From: Aliidongia dinghuensis
Lineage (GTDB): Bacteria; Pseudomonadota; Alphaproteobacteria; ATCC43930; CGMCC-115725
Assembly (NCBI RefSeq): GCF_014643535.1
Contig: NZ_BMJQ01000004.1
Span: 1-64,000, forward strand
Direction of reading: 5' to 3'
Length of the DNA: 64,000 nt
The position numbers were made by a program, and so were the translations under genes. Shown in pieces: positions 17,385 through 25,959 of the stretch; the stretch's first letter is position 1; each line of letters opens with the position of its first letter. The notes under the pieces were generated by a model. That model searched no databases. It was not told where the DNA came from and saw only the letters and a program-made list of their open reading frames with translations.

Positions 17385-19187
17385 TTAGATGCCCAGGCCG
17401 CGCCTCCGGCCGAAGCTCCAATCAACCTGCCCCGACGGCCCCATGACGCCGCCGACCTGACGGCCGAGTTGCTGTTCGAGCGCTGGCCTCCACGGAACGA
17501 GTTGGAGGCTGGCGCCATCGTCGATCATGGCGAAGCGACCGGATGACAGGTCGACGCGTTGGCGATAGATGCCCGCGACGTGCTTACCGACAGCGGCGAC
17601 GCGATACGGCAGGCCCGTCTCGGACGCGAGCCTGCCACCGATCTCGGCCAGCTCCCTGTCGCGCAGCGTGCTCAAAAGATCGCGGGCGAAAATAATCCGC
17701 AGACCCTGGCGGCGGGCGAGATCCTGCTCGATCAGGTGCTCGACGCGCTTTTCCATCGCCTCGCGTACTTCCCGCCCGAAGCCGGCGTTGCCCAGATCGT
17801 TGTCCTTCGCGAGAAGCTGGCGGTCCAGCCAGGTCGCGCCGGGCGCGGTCGTCTGGCTCTCGATCGACAGGTCCGATCGGGTCGCGAGCGAGAGGCGATG
17901 GCGGCCGCCGGCGTCTTCATAGGCGCGCGTCTCGACGATCGCGCCGGGTCGGGCATCGCCGGTGAATTCCAGGTCCGAGAAGCGGAGATGGTGCGTCCGC
18001 CCATCGACGCCGTCGATGACGACGTATGCCGTCCCTTTCAACTCGTCGTCGAGCCCGCGCTCGATGAGGCGGCCGACGACAGGTTGCTCGGGCTCGGCGC
18101 CGTGCATAGCGAACTGGCTGACATCGGGCTCGCGGCCCGAGCCGGACATGGCGCGGTGCATGGTTCTGATGATGTCGCCGCGATCACCCAGCTCACGCAG
18201 GGATGCCTCCAAGCCAGGCTTCAAGGACCACTGGGCAGGCCCCACCTGCTCGGCAAGGCCGAGGCGTTCCAGCTTCGTCGCCCGGCCGATCAACAGCCGC
18301 TGCGTCTCCGGATCATCGCCACCTCCCGGCCGGAGGTCGGCGACGCCGCCGCCCTCGTCGGCGATATCGCGCAGGGCGCGGTCGAGACTCGTCCAGCGCT
18401 CTGCGCTCACTTCCCGATCGAGGGCGTTGCGGATCTCTTGCTCGCTGCGCGGCCCCAGCTCCAGCGTGACGCGCTCGGCGGCCCGGTCGCGGAACCCGCG
18501 GCTGATGTAGTCGCGGCTGATCACGAGGTCCTCGCCGTCGTCGGTGCGCCCGCGGACCAGCACGTGGACATGCGGGTTGTCGGTGTTCCAGTGATCGACG
18601 GCGACCCAATCGAGCTTGGTCCCGAGATCGCGCTCGACATCCTGCATCAGCTCCCGGGTGAAGGTCCGCAAGTTCTCGAGTTCGCCGGCATCCTCCGGCG
18701 AGACGATGAAACGGAAGTGATGGCGGTCGTCCTCGGTCCGCTCAGCGAACGCGCGCTCGTCGGCCGCATCCGAGGCGGCATCGAACATCCTGGCGTCGGC
18801 GCCGTCGCGCGTGACGCCTTCCCGTTTCAGGTAGGCCATGTGCTTCGGCAGCGGCGCCGAGCGGAAGCGCGTGCCGCTATGGCGAACGACCCGAGCCTTC
18901 AGCACCACACGCCGCGCGTTCGAGCGCAGGCGCACCGAGGCGGCAGCACGCCGACCCCGGCCGAAGCGAGACTGGCTGCGGCCCTGGCTGGAGCGGAAGC
19001 TGTTGCCGACGTGACCTGCCTTCTTCGCGGCGCGCATCACCTCGCCGGCGAATGTCTTCGGACGCTGGGCGCCGCGGTTGCCGTGGCGGATGCGCCCGGG
19101 CCGGATATGCAGTTGGTCGTCACGCGTCGCCACGGCGATAAATCCATGATTTTCGGCCGGCGACGGCGGTCGAGTGATTGAAATCAT
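17385..19187 (-). CDS. Relaxase with DUF3363 domain (VirD2/RlxS type)
   Basis: A DNA relaxase that would nick oriT and pilot the strand through TraG. A basic N-terminal region (about residues 25-125) leads into the relaxase domain with YLKREGVTRDG and the metal-binding NPHVHVLVRGRTDDGEDLVI (about 205-225), then a long DUF3363 C-terminal domain (about 230-600). The start is uncertain: ATG 19187 or GTG 19133, which gives VATRDDQLHIRPGRI, closer to family starts. The 5' end overlaps a possible small membrane-protein gene. oriT was not located. Confidence 0.93.
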   Translation of the reverse strand: MISITRPPSPAENHGFIAVATRDDQLHIRPGRIRHGNRGAQRPKTFAGEVMRAAKKAGHVGNSFRSSQGRSQSRFGRGRRAAASVRLRSNARRVVLKARVVRHSGTRFRSAPLPKHMAYLKREGVTRDGADARMFDAASDAADERAFAERTEDDRHHFRFIVSPEDAGELENLRTFTRELMQDVERDLGTKLDWVAVDHWNTDNPHVHVLVRGRTDDGEDLVISRDYISRGFRDRAAERVTLELGPRSEQEIRNALDREVSAERWTSLDRALRDIADEGGGVADLRPGGGDDPETQRLLIGRATKLERLGLAEQVGPAQWSLKPGLEASLRELGDRGDIIRTMHRAMSGSGREPDVSQFAMHGAEPEQPVVGRLIERGLDDELKGTAYVVIDGVDGRTHHLRFSDLEFTGDARPGAIVETRAYEDAGGRHRLSLATRSDLSIESQTTAPGATWLDRQLLAKDNDLGNAGFGREVREAMEKRVEHLIEQDLARRQGLRIIFARDLLSTLRDRELAEIGGRLASETGLPYRVAAVGKHVAGIYRQRVDLSSGRFAMIDDGASLQLVPWRPALEQQLGRQVGGVMGPSGQVDWSFGRRRGLGI

Positions 19188-19356
19188 TGAGGAAATACCC
19201 GGAAGCGCCAGCAGGTCCCAGTGCCACCGGCACCAAAATCCCTAACCCAACCAACCACTTGCGCCGCCCAGAGGGCCGGCCTTTTACCTTGCCGTCCGTT
19301 GGTCGTGTTCCCCTGCTATCCGTCCCCCCGACAGCTTCTACCAATTCAGCATCCAT
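19120..19356 (-). CDS. Possible small membrane protein upstream of relaxase
   Basis: A 78-residue reading frame with a good RBS (GGGAGGGCC, 7-9 bases upstream of ATG 19356) and one hydrophobic segment (WLVGLGILVPVALG, about residues 42-55) after a basic stretch. It overlaps the 5' part of the relaxase gene by 68 bases with the ATG start, or by only 14 with the GTG start at 19133. No family recognised; it could be fortuitous. Confidence 0.35.
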   Translation of the reverse strand: MDAELVEAVGGTDSRGTRPTDGKVKGRPSGRRKWLVGLGILVPVALGPAGASGYFLNDFNHSTAVAGRKSWIYRRGDA

Positions 19357-19379
19357 CACAGGCCCTCCCGCCCACCGGA

Positions 19380-20186
19380 TCATTGCGGCCGCCGCGACGC
19401 AGACAGCGAGACGAACAGGCCGTCGGATTGCGGCGCGAGCCCGGTCCAATCGCGGACCGGTGCGTCGTCCGACTGCGGCTTGGGATTCGCCCCTGATGCT
19501 GGCGTTTGTGCAGACGGCGCGTCGTTCCGATGGGGCGGAAACAGTGCGGCTTCGGTCCAGGATTTGACGACGGCGGCGAGGATCGTGGTGTCGTCTTCGG
19601 CATGTCCGCCGATGATCGGGGCGAGACGGATCAGGTAGGCACGCGTTTCGGCCGACAGCGGTCGCCCGGTCGCCACGTGGTCCTCCCATCGCGCCGGCCC
19701 TGCATTATAGGCCGCGAGGAAACCGGGGATGCCGTAGCGGTCGTGCAACTCCCGGAGATACGCAGCGCCGGCGATGATGTTGTCGTGCGCATCGTAGGGA
19801 TTGGCGCCAAGACCGTAGCGCCGACGCAGTAATGCCCACGTCTCCGGCATGATCTGCATCAGGCCCATGGCGCCCTTCGGCGAGGTCGCGCGGACGTCGC
19901 CGAAGCTCTCCGCAAGCATGACGGCGCGTATCCATGCTGCGGGAATGCCGAAGCGGCGCGCGGCCTCCTCTACGATCGGGGACAGGCCGGGCGCGACGGC
20001 CGGCGCGGCCGCCACTTCCAGCGGCGGCATCGCCTGGGCGCTTGCCGGGCCGCTCCATAGCGGAAGGACGGCGCCGAGAATGGCGAGCGCGAACCATCTG
20101 GCCCGCGCATCGGCGCCCGATCGACTGGCAGCAGCCCGTTGTGACGAGGCCGGGAAGGAGGAAGGGCATTGGCTGGCTGGCCTCAT
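19380..20186 (-). CDS. Lytic transglycosylase (SLT domain) of the transfer system
   Basis: A 268-residue exported murein lytic transglycosylase that opens the cell wall for T4SS assembly. After a basic N-terminus and signal segment (about 28-50) comes the SLT domain: AVMLAESFGDVRATSPKGAMGLMQIMPETW carries the catalytic Glu of AES and the GLMQ motif, followed by NIIAGAAYLREL and AYNAGP. The start MRPASQ at 20186 is 3 bases after the traF stop region. Confidence 0.92.
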   Translation of the reverse strand: MRPASQCPSSFPASSQRAAASRSGADARARWFALAILGAVLPLWSGPASAQAMPPLEVAAAPAVAPGLSPIVEEAARRFGIPAAWIRAVMLAESFGDVRATSPKGAMGLMQIMPETWALLRRRYGLGANPYDAHDNIIAGAAYLRELHDRYGIPGFLAAYNAGPARWEDHVATGRPLSAETRAYLIRLAPIIGGHAEDDTTILAAVVKSWTEAALFPPHRNDAPSAQTPASGANPKPQSDDAPVRDWTGLAPQSDGLFVSLSASRRPQ

Positions 20187-20188
20187 GG

Positions 20189-20701
20189 TCAGTCTCCCTC
20201 CCGCGTCCAGAGGGCGTCGGCCCGGCCGATGATCGTGGTGATGGGCAGAAGCCCGAAATACCGACCGTCGAAGGAGGCCTTTGACTGCCAGTTCATGAGA
20301 AAGACCTCGCCCGGTTGGACGGGACGGCAGCCGCTCCAGACGGGCAGCGGGCGGCCTCTGCCGTCGCTCGCGAGCGCGTCGCCCATGGCGATGCCGTCGA
20401 CAGTGATCGTGCTGCCGACACGGCAGACGACTTGTCCCGGCAACGCCAGGACCCGCTTCAGCATGGGCACGCCGTTGGCGAGGTAGCGTCGCCGATCGAG
20501 GAACTCCGCCAGGGGCCCGGGCGGCTTTACGACCACCAGTTCGGTGACGCGGAGATCGCCTGTCGGTCGCACGCGGTAGAGGCCGATCGGCACGCTCGCG
20601 CTGGCGTTCCACATGAACTGGGCGCGGGGCGGCGCGACCGCGGGCCCGACGATGCAGGCGATCGCGGCGAGGCTCGTGGCGAGCCAGCCGAGCCGCGTCA
20701 C
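20189..20701 (-). CDS. traF: TraF, S26 family conjugative transfer peptidase
   Basis: A 170-residue membrane-anchored signal-peptidase-like protease. An N-terminal hydrophobic helix (about 5-24) is followed by MWNASASVPIGLYRV, with the catalytic Ser in SxPxGLY. The Lys of the Ser/Lys dyad is in MLKRVLALPGQ, and GRYFGLL is near the end. In RP4, TraF matures and cyclises the TrbC pilin; the TrbC homologue is at 4696-5019. Its start overlaps the DUF2840 gene by 4 bases. Confidence 0.93.
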   Translation of the reverse strand: MTRLGWLATSLAAIACIVGPAVAPPRAQFMWNASASVPIGLYRVRPTGDLRVTELVVVKPPGPLAEFLDRRRYLANGVPMLKRVLALPGQVVCRVGSTITVDGIAMGDALASDGRGRPLPVWSGCRPVQPGEVFLMNWQSKASFDGRYFGLLPITTIIGRADALWTREGD

Positions 20702-21204
20702 GGCTGCAGCCTCCGGCGCAGCAGCCAGGCGCGGTGCTGGTCGAGACTATACGGGCGCGGGTCCAAACCGGCGTTCAGCCGGTTGTGGACCTGGCGCCAA
20801 TGGTCGGGCGCCGCGTCCGCCGGGTCGATTTGCAGGGCGTCCACCGCGTCGATCGCGGCGAGCACGCGCTCGACTTTGGGCCAGCCGTTGATCCGCAGCA
20901 GGATTTCGCCGCCGGGACGGACAAAGGGCAGCGTCTGGAAGCCTTCACCCGGCGCCACTGCGCGCACGATGTCGATGCGGGAGACGGCGGTGCCGTAGTC
21001 GTTCGCGGCCCAGCGCACGAAGGCGAAGATCGTGTACGGCGCGAAGCTCAGGACGCGGCGACGGCGGTCGAGGATGGTTTCGGCGACGTCGCGCCCGAAC
21101 CTGATCCAGTGCTCGATGCGCTTCTCGTACCAGGTCAGCTCGACGGCGGTCAGGTCGCCGGTCGCGGCGGCGCGCACGTCGCCTGCATTGCGATCGGCGA
21201 TCAT
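20698..21204 (-). CDS. DUF2840 domain ICE protein
   Basis: A 168-residue protein with the DUF2840 pattern (VELTWYEKRIEHWIRFG, then RRRVLSFAPYTIFAFVRW). It is found almost only between parA-type genes and traF in alphaproteobacterial ICEs. It overlaps both neighbours by 4 bases. Molecular role unknown; no catalytic motif recognised. Confidence 0.88.
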   Translation of the reverse strand: MIADRNAGDVRAAATGDLTAVELTWYEKRIEHWIRFGRDVAETILDRRRRVLSFAPYTIFAFVRWAANDYGTAVSRIDIVRAVAPGEGFQTLPFVRPGGEILLRINGWPKVERVLAAIDAVDALQIDPADAAPDHWRQVHNRLNAGLDPRPYSLDQHRAWLLRRRLQP

Positions 21205-21455
21205 GAGGCGTCTCGTTCGGTGGGAGGAAATTCGCGGGCGAGCAGGTCGCGCAGCATGTCGGCGACGGTCTGACCGCGCTGAAAGGCGGTAATCTTGATC
21301 CGGCCGCGCAGCTCCGGCGTGACGTCGATGGTCAGTCGCGCCGTGAAGGCATCGTCGGCACCGGGCGCGCTTTTGGCAGCCGCCGGCGCGCGCACCCAGT
21401 CGTCGGGATCGCCGGGCCTGGCGACGAAGCGGCGCTGTGATGGGCGCTCGCTCAT
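21201..21455 (-). CDS. Ribbon-helix-helix protein, ParA partner candidate
   Basis: An 84-residue protein. A disordered N-terminus is followed by TARLTIDVTPELRGRIKITAFQRGQTVADMLRDLLAREF, a ribbon-helix-helix domain. It is encoded directly after and overlapping parA, as small centromere-binding partners of ParA are. It may act in partition or in repression of the parA/repA operon. Confidence 0.8.
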   Translation of the reverse strand: MSERPSQRRFVARPGDPDDWVRAPAAAKSAPGADDAFTARLTIDVTPELRGRIKITAFQRGQTVADMLRDLLAREFPPTERDAS

Positions 21456-22090
21456 GGCGCTATCCGATCGACTTCGGCGGCGAAGGCGGCGATATCGCGC
21501 GTCGCAGCGGTGGCGCCATCCATGTCGAAGACCAGGCGGCCCGTGCGTGCGGCGTCGGCGAAGGCGACGCGCTGGCCGATGCGTGAGGCGAGCACCGGCG
21601 GCTCATGCTCGGCGAGGCCGTCGGCCGTGTCCCGTGCGATGACGGTGCGGGCCACGCACCGATTGAGCACGAAGCGCGCCGCCAGTTCGGGGCGGAAGAC
21701 GCGCGCTTCATCGAGCAGCTTCAGCATCTCCGCGGAAGCCCATCCATCGAACGGCGAGGGCTGGGCCGGAATGAGAACGAGATCGGCGGCAAGCAAGGCC
21801 GAGCGCAACAGGCCGGCAACGCGCGGCGGCCCGTCGATGACGACGTCGTCGACCCCTTGGGCGAGCTCGGGTGCTTCGCGGTGAAGGGTGTCACGGGCCA
21901 GGCCGATGACCCCGAAAAGGCGCGGCACAGCCTCCTTGGCGCGCTGGGCGGACCAGTCGAGCGCCGACCCCTGGGGATCGGCATCGACGACGGTTACGCG
22001 GCGCCCCTGGCGGGCCCAGGCGCCAGCCAAGTGCAGGGCGAGCGTCGTCTTGCCGACGCCCCCTTTCTGGTTCAGGAGCGCGACGATCAT
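21452..22090 (-). CDS. parA: ParA family partition ATPase
   Basis: A 212-residue ParA/MinD-type ATPase with the deviant Walker A KGGVGKTTLALHLA (residues 9-22), the Walker A' region VVDADPQGSALDW and the Walker B-like DDVVIDGPPR. It is of the short ParA type without an N-terminal HTH. It lies between repA and the RHH gene with stop/start overlaps, as expected for element stability in ICEs with a replicative stage. Confidence 0.94.
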   Translation of the reverse strand: MIVALLNQKGGVGKTTLALHLAGAWARQGRRVTVVDADPQGSALDWSAQRAKEAVPRLFGVIGLARDTLHREAPELAQGVDDVVIDGPPRVAGLLRSALLAADLVLIPAQPSPFDGWASAEMLKLLDEARVFRPELAARFVLNRCVARTVIARDTADGLAEHEPPVLASRIGQRVAFADAARTGRLVFDMDGATAATRDIAAFAAEVDRIAP

Positions 22091-23145
22091 CGCCGCCCTC
22101 CCGTTCCGGGTTGTCCCCGCGACTCACCGCCCCCAACAACAAAAAAGTTAGATTCTGAGTTAGAGTCTAAGTTAGGCGGCGACGAAGCCTCTGATTCGAC
22201 TTCGGAAAATGCCGCTCTCGGTTCCTGATAGCACGAGGGTCCGGTTCCTAATGGCACGTGCCCGGCGGTTCCCGATAGCACGACCGGATTCACAGGTTTT
22301 CCACAGGCCTCGGCGGTGGATTGTGCATGCCTGACGAAGGCGAGCATCTCGCGGCCGCCGGTCGCGCGGTCGATACCGAGGCGATAACCAGGAAGGGGCT
22401 GCCGGCGCGCAATGTCGCGCAGTTCGAAGGCGAAGCGTTTGAACGGCGAAAGGCTCGCCGATTTGGCATAGAGGTGACGAAAATCGAACCGCCAGCCGGC
22501 GGACTGCTTGCCGGCGTGCTTGCGCACGAGGCGGTACAGCCAGCGCTCGAGACCGCCGGTGAGGTCGAAATACGCGCGGTCGATCGTCAGGACGAGCGCA
22601 TCGTCCAGCACGGCTTTGTAGAACCAGTCCGGCACGATGAGATCGATGCCGGCGGCGTGCCCATGAGCGTCGGCGTGTTCCGTCCACTCGTTGATCCAGG
22701 AAAAGCGGTGCATGCGGCGTTCGCTCACCTGGCGCAGCGATGTCGCCACCGTCGTCGATTGGAGCCGATCCAGCGCCGCCTTCAGGCGGTGATAATCACG
22801 CGCGCTCGTGCCGCGGCCGATGAACGTCAGGATCTCGTATGGCGTCGCCGCCATGAGGCGCGAGGTCCGCAGGCCCGCGTCGCGCGCCTGAACGATCTGG
22901 GACGCCGCCCAGATGAGGATGTCGGCGTCCCAGATCGTGGCGAGACCATGCTCGGGAACGGCTTCGACGCGGATCGCCACCTCGTTCATGCGGTAGTCGA
23001 TGGGCGTGGTGCGGTGCGTCTTGGCGAGGCTGAAGAACGGATAGGCCATGAGGTCCTGCGCGTCGCGCGGTGCGAGATCGCCTGGCAGCGCGCGGAAGAG
23101 TTCGAGCTGCTCGCGTTCGGATGGAGGGCGGTGGCGCACCAACAT
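22087..23145 (-). CDS. repA: Replication initiator RepA-like protein
   Basis: A 352-residue protein of the plasmid replication initiator A family (RPA). The start MLVRHRPPSEREQLELFRAL at 23145 leads into QDLMAYPFFSLAKTHRTTPIDY and YEILTFIGRGTSARDYHRLKAALDRL, both typical of the family. Sequence upstream of this ATG is another frame of the alpA region. The Ser/Asn-rich tail near the stop is variable. It suggests that the excised ICE can replicate. Confidence 0.92.
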   Translation of the reverse strand: MLVRHRPPSEREQLELFRALPGDLAPRDAQDLMAYPFFSLAKTHRTTPIDYRMNEVAIRVEAVPEHGLATIWDADILIWAASQIVQARDAGLRTSRLMAATPYEILTFIGRGTSARDYHRLKAALDRLQSTTVATSLRQVSERRMHRFSWINEWTEHADAHGHAAGIDLIVPDWFYKAVLDDALVLTIDRAYFDLTGGLERWLYRLVRKHAGKQSAGWRFDFRHLYAKSASLSPFKRFAFELRDIARRQPLPGYRLGIDRATGGREMLAFVRHAQSTAEACGKPVNPVVLSGTAGHVPLGTGPSCYQEPRAAFSEVESEASSPPNLDSNSESNFFVVGGGESRGQPGTGGRR

Positions 23146-23152
23146 AGGGAGG

Positions 23153-23437
23153 TCAGCGGCGGGCCTGGCCGGCTGCGGCCAGCGCGTCGGCGGTGTGGCG
23201 CTTGGCCGGCAGCACCGTCGCGGAGCCGGGGTCGGAGGTCGACGCCTTGGCGGCGGAATCGACCCAGGCCTGCAGATCCTCGACGCGGTAGACGACACGC
23301 CCGCCGAGCTTCGAGTAGCGCGGGCCGGTACCATAGATCCGATGCTTCTCGAGCGTGCGGATGGAAAGGCCGACGAAGCGGGCGGCCTCGGGGGTGCGCA
23401 GATAGCGTTGCGGGACGCCATTCATGGGGGCGGACAT
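23153..23437 (-). CDS. AlpA/MerR-type helix-turn-helix protein
   Basis: A 94-residue protein with an excisionase-like winged HTH: RYLRTPEAARFVGLSIRTLEKHRIYGTGPRYSKLGGRVVYRVEDLQAWV (about residues 11-58). Such proteins precede repA in this ICE family and act as regulators or recombination directionality factors. It is separated from repA by 7 bases. Confidence 0.85.
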   Translation of the reverse strand: MSAPMNGVPQRYLRTPEAARFVGLSIRTLEKHRIYGTGPRYSKLGGRVVYRVEDLQAWVDSAAKASTSDPGSATVLPAKRHTADALAAAGQARR

Positions 23438-23571
23438 GGGATACCTCCGTGATCGCAGCGGGGGTCGCCGAATGCCGGCGGCCGTTGTCGATCACGGTGG
23501 CGGAGGGCCCGAGCGCGCAGGAGTGCGATGTCGCCCGGCGGCGAGATCGCACTATTGCGGTCGGATAGGTC

Positions 23572-24343
23572 TCAGATCCTGCGCCGGAAGGGGTGAAGGA
23601 GGAGACGGCGATAGCCGCCGTTCATCAGGCGAAGGCCGAGCCTGACGAGCCGGCCGGTGCGATCGCGCAGATCATGATCGATCCAGTCGCGCTTGGTGAG
23701 GTTTCTCGGTCGAAAGAGCGCGGTCGCAATCTCGAACTGCGTCGCGCCGTCGAGTTTTCCGTCGAGCGCGCGCAGGGCGAGGATGAGCCGGTCGGCGGCT
23801 TGGGCCGTGAGCGCGCTCGGATTGGGCCCGGGTCGATGGCCACAGAGCATGCGCCATAGCCGGAGCGCAGCGGCGACGCGGGTCTCGAAGAGCTGATCGA
23901 GAGGCAGGAGCACGGCCTCGGCACCGTCGCCCAGGCCAAGCCGCTCTATCCTCAGCATCCCCCCATCCGCCGCGACCGCAATATTCTGGTGGGCGGTTTG
24001 GATGAAGGGTAGAAAAGCCTCGGCTGGAAGCTCAACCCCGGGAGCGGTAATCCTAATCGGTGCCGTCGTTACGGCAGTGACAGTGGGAAGCGCCTGCGCG
24101 GTCCAGAGGGCAATGCCAAGCGTCGTCCTGGCTGGCACATCGTCGAAATCGCACCCCCCAGCGCCGTGCGAAGTCGTCGGCGTCTGACGTCTTCAGTGCG
24201 CCCTGCCGATCAGCTTCCTCGAGGCTTATCCGTTCTTTGTTGAACTGCGCGTTCCGACGCAGATATTCCCAGGCGAAGCCGGGCGCGTCGAGGTCTCGGA
24301 GTTCCTCATACGGCGCAGGCGACCGCCAATCCTCGGAAGCCAT
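23572..24343 (-). pseudogene. DUF6499-DUF2285 protein gene with frameshift
   Basis: Two overlapping frames together look like one gene. The upstream part (start ATG 24343) encodes MASEDWRSPAPYEELRDLDAPGFAWEYLRRN...FARRWGVRF, the DUF6499 N-terminal module. The downstream part, in another frame, encodes LGIALWTAQALPTVTAV to the DUF2285 C-terminus NGGYRRLLLHPFRRR. The frames join at a run of six C on the plus strand (24154-24159); removing one base gives a continuous WGCDFDDVPARTTLGIALW. It may be a real mutation, a sequencing error or programmed slippage. Family members are ICE regulators of unknown mechanism. Confidence 0.65.
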
Positions 24344-24475
24344 TCCAGCTCCTCCCGGCATAGGCCGACCATTGGGGTGGCCTCCGAAAATGCACGTTTA
24401 GGTGGCGGAGCGAAACGGAGGCGTTCTGCATAGTACGTTGCAGAGTTCGCAAGGAACGAGTTCGCGCGTCGCGGG

Positions 24476-24754
24476 TCAGTGCGGCGCGCCGCCGCGGAGC
24501 AAGTGGCAATATCCGTGCTCGGTCATCCAGCGGGCGCGGGCGAGATGGCTTTCCCAAGCGCGGTGGGCGCGATCCGGTTCGCAGTCGGGATCAATGTGCA
24601 GGACGATCCTTGCGACCTCGCGCCAGTCGGCGCCCTCGGCCTCCGCGTCGAGGAGCCGAAGGTAGGTGATCAGGTGCTTTTCGTCATAGCCGGTGAGTAT
24701 TGAGGCATCTGGAGCAAGGTCCGCCACGGGCGGGTCGAGCGGCGGTGGCTGCAT
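24476..24754 (-). CDS. Small DUF2285-like protein
   Basis: A 92-residue protein starting MQPPPLDPPVADLAP at 24754 behind a strong RBS (GGAGGG). The C-terminal half, HLITYLRLLDAEAEGADWREVARIVL...HLARARWMTEHGYCHLLRGG, follows the DUF2285 helical pattern. Upstream in-frame sequence back to 24853 lacks similarity. It belongs to the cluster of small ICE regulators next to the HTH gene. Confidence 0.72.
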   Translation of the reverse strand: MQPPPLDPPVADLAPDASILTGYDEKHLITYLRLLDAEAEGADWREVARIVLHIDPDCEPDRAHRAWESHLARARWMTEHGYCHLLRGGAPH

Positions 24755-24794
24755 CTGGCCCTCCAATCGATCAAGCGGAATATGAGTTGTTCTA

Positions 24795-25079
24795 CTATAC
24801 CCCGATGTGGGGGCGTTGGCGTGACGGTCCTTTCGCCATTTCGTCGTTCGCATCGTGAAGGAGCATCACGCCGCGTCCGCGGTCGGACTCGATGAACAGG
24901 ATTCCAGCGCTCTCGAGCGCGCGACGCACCTGGTCGCGCGTGCTCTCGTGCGTCTGGAGATCGCGTTCCGATTCCAGGCGCTTGAGGGCGGTCAGGGCCA
25001 CCAGGGCTTTTTCGGCGAGCATTTCTTGCTTCCAATTCAGCAAGGCCCGCGCTGCCCGAATCTGTCGGCCGGTGATCAT
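24795..25079 (-). CDS. XRE-type helix-turn-helix regulator
   Basis: A 94-residue HTH protein: MITGRQIRAARALLNWKQEMLAEKALVALTALKRLE is a Cro/C1-type domain (residues 1-40), followed by DQVRRALESAGILFIESDRGRGVML. Similar proteins are annotated as transcriptional regulators in many ICEs. The RBS GGAGGTGA precedes ATG 25079. It is divergent from the second XRE gene at 25282; the spacer holds two palindromes. Confidence 0.85.
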   Translation of the reverse strand: MITGRQIRAARALLNWKQEMLAEKALVALTALKRLESERDLQTHESTRDQVRRALESAGILFIESDRGRGVMLLHDANDEMAKGPSRQRPHIGV

Positions 25080-25121
25080 TCATGATCACCTCCGACAGAC
25101 GATCTGCACGTGCCAGGAATA

Positions 25122-25136
25122 CGACTATAATAGTCG
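25122..25136. promoter_or_regulatory. Perfect 15-bp palindrome, probable operator
   Basis: CGACTATAATAGTCG, a perfect dyad with a TATAAT centre in the spacer between the two divergent HTH genes. It probably combines a -10 element and an operator. Confidence 0.55.
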
Positions 25137-25230
25137 CTTTCTGGTCACTCAACGCCCGAATTGCCATGGTTTCGGTATCTGTCAGGGTCGTTCCGCTATG
25201 CTGATAACAAGCCGATTCGGCTAGTTAGCC

Positions 25231-25245
25231 GCGTATTATAATGCG
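25231..25245. promoter_or_regulatory. Near-palindrome GCGTATTATAATGCG, probable operator/promoter
   Basis: A dyad with a TATAAT-like centre 36 bases upstream of the XRE gene at 25282. The internal GTATTATAATGC also occurs at 17346-17357. It probably serves as promoter and binding site of one of the XRE proteins. Confidence 0.5.
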
Positions 25246-25281
25246 TAGCAATAAAATACGCGAACGGCATCCATCCTTGGG

Positions 25282-25554
25282 ATGGATATCCGGGTCGCAT
25301 TTGGAAAAAATCTGAGACGGTTTCGGCTTCAGGCAGGCCTCAGCCAGGAGGCCGTCGCGGAGCGAATGAGCGTCGATCGTGCGCATGTCAGCAGCATGGA
25401 GCGCGGGCTGCAGAATGTGACGCTGCTGACTATCTGGGAGGCGGCACAGGCCGTTGCATGTGCGCCGGCCGACTTGCTGGCGACCGTGGGCGACGAGCCG
25501 GTCGTCGGGGCGGCGGTCGTGAAGGCGCCGAGACGCAGGCGCACGAAGTCATAA
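25282..25554 (+). CDS. XRE family transcriptional regulator
   Basis: A 90-residue C1/Cro-type repressor: FGKNLRRFRLQAGLSQEAVAERMSVDRAHVSSMERGLQNVTLLTIWEAA (about residues 7-55) has the full HTH with recognition helix DRAHVSSME. The basic C-terminus is short. It is the only plus-strand gene of the backbone region and probably acts as master regulator of the ICE genes. Two AT-rich palindromes lie upstream. Confidence 0.9.
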   Translation: MDIRVAFGKNLRRFRLQAGLSQEAVAERMSVDRAHVSSMERGLQNVTLLTIWEAAQAVACAPADLLATVGDEPVVGAAVVKAPRRRRTKS

Positions 25555-25623
25555 GCGAAGCCTTGGTGCGTATGGCAGCGATGGCCGGCCCGCCTGGGGT
25601 CCAGGCGGGCCGTCGCGTCACCG

Positions 25624-25947
25624 CTACTCGCCGCGCCGCCCGTTGGGGCGCGACCAGATGAGGCTGTAGCCCTCGCCGTCTTCGTCGTCGAAGAGGTTGG
25701 CGTAGATCGCGGCATTGAAGGAGGGATCGTCCAGCTTCACCGACAGGTAGTCGCGGCCTTCGTTGGAGCGCTTGGTCCACGCGGCGCCGATCTCGGCGCG
25801 GCCCACGAAGACGCGGTGGCTGGGAGCGTTGTCGTTGGCGCGGTTGGTCTCCGGAACGATCCGCACACCCTTGGTCTGGACGCTTAGGGTGACGATCTCG
25901 CCCTGGAACTCGCTGCCGACCTTCTTGAAAGAACCGATGTTGGCCAT
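25624..25947 (-). CDS. DUF736 family protein
   Basis: A 107-residue DUF736 protein: MANIGSFKKVGSEFQGEIVTL opening and the SHRVFVGRAEIGAAW and DYLSVKLDDPSFNAAIYANLF segments are family-typical. It is small, beta-rich and widespread on alphaproteobacterial ICEs and plasmids; function unknown. A strong RBS (AAGGAG) precedes ATG 25947. A long structured leader lies upstream (25960-26156). Confidence 0.92.
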   Translation of the reverse strand: MANIGSFKKVGSEFQGEIVTLSVQTKGVRIVPETNRANDNAPSHRVFVGRAEIGAAWTKRSNEGRDYLSVKLDDPSFNAAIYANLFDDEDGEGYSLIWSRPNGRRGE

Positions 25948-25959
25948 GTCACTTCTCCT

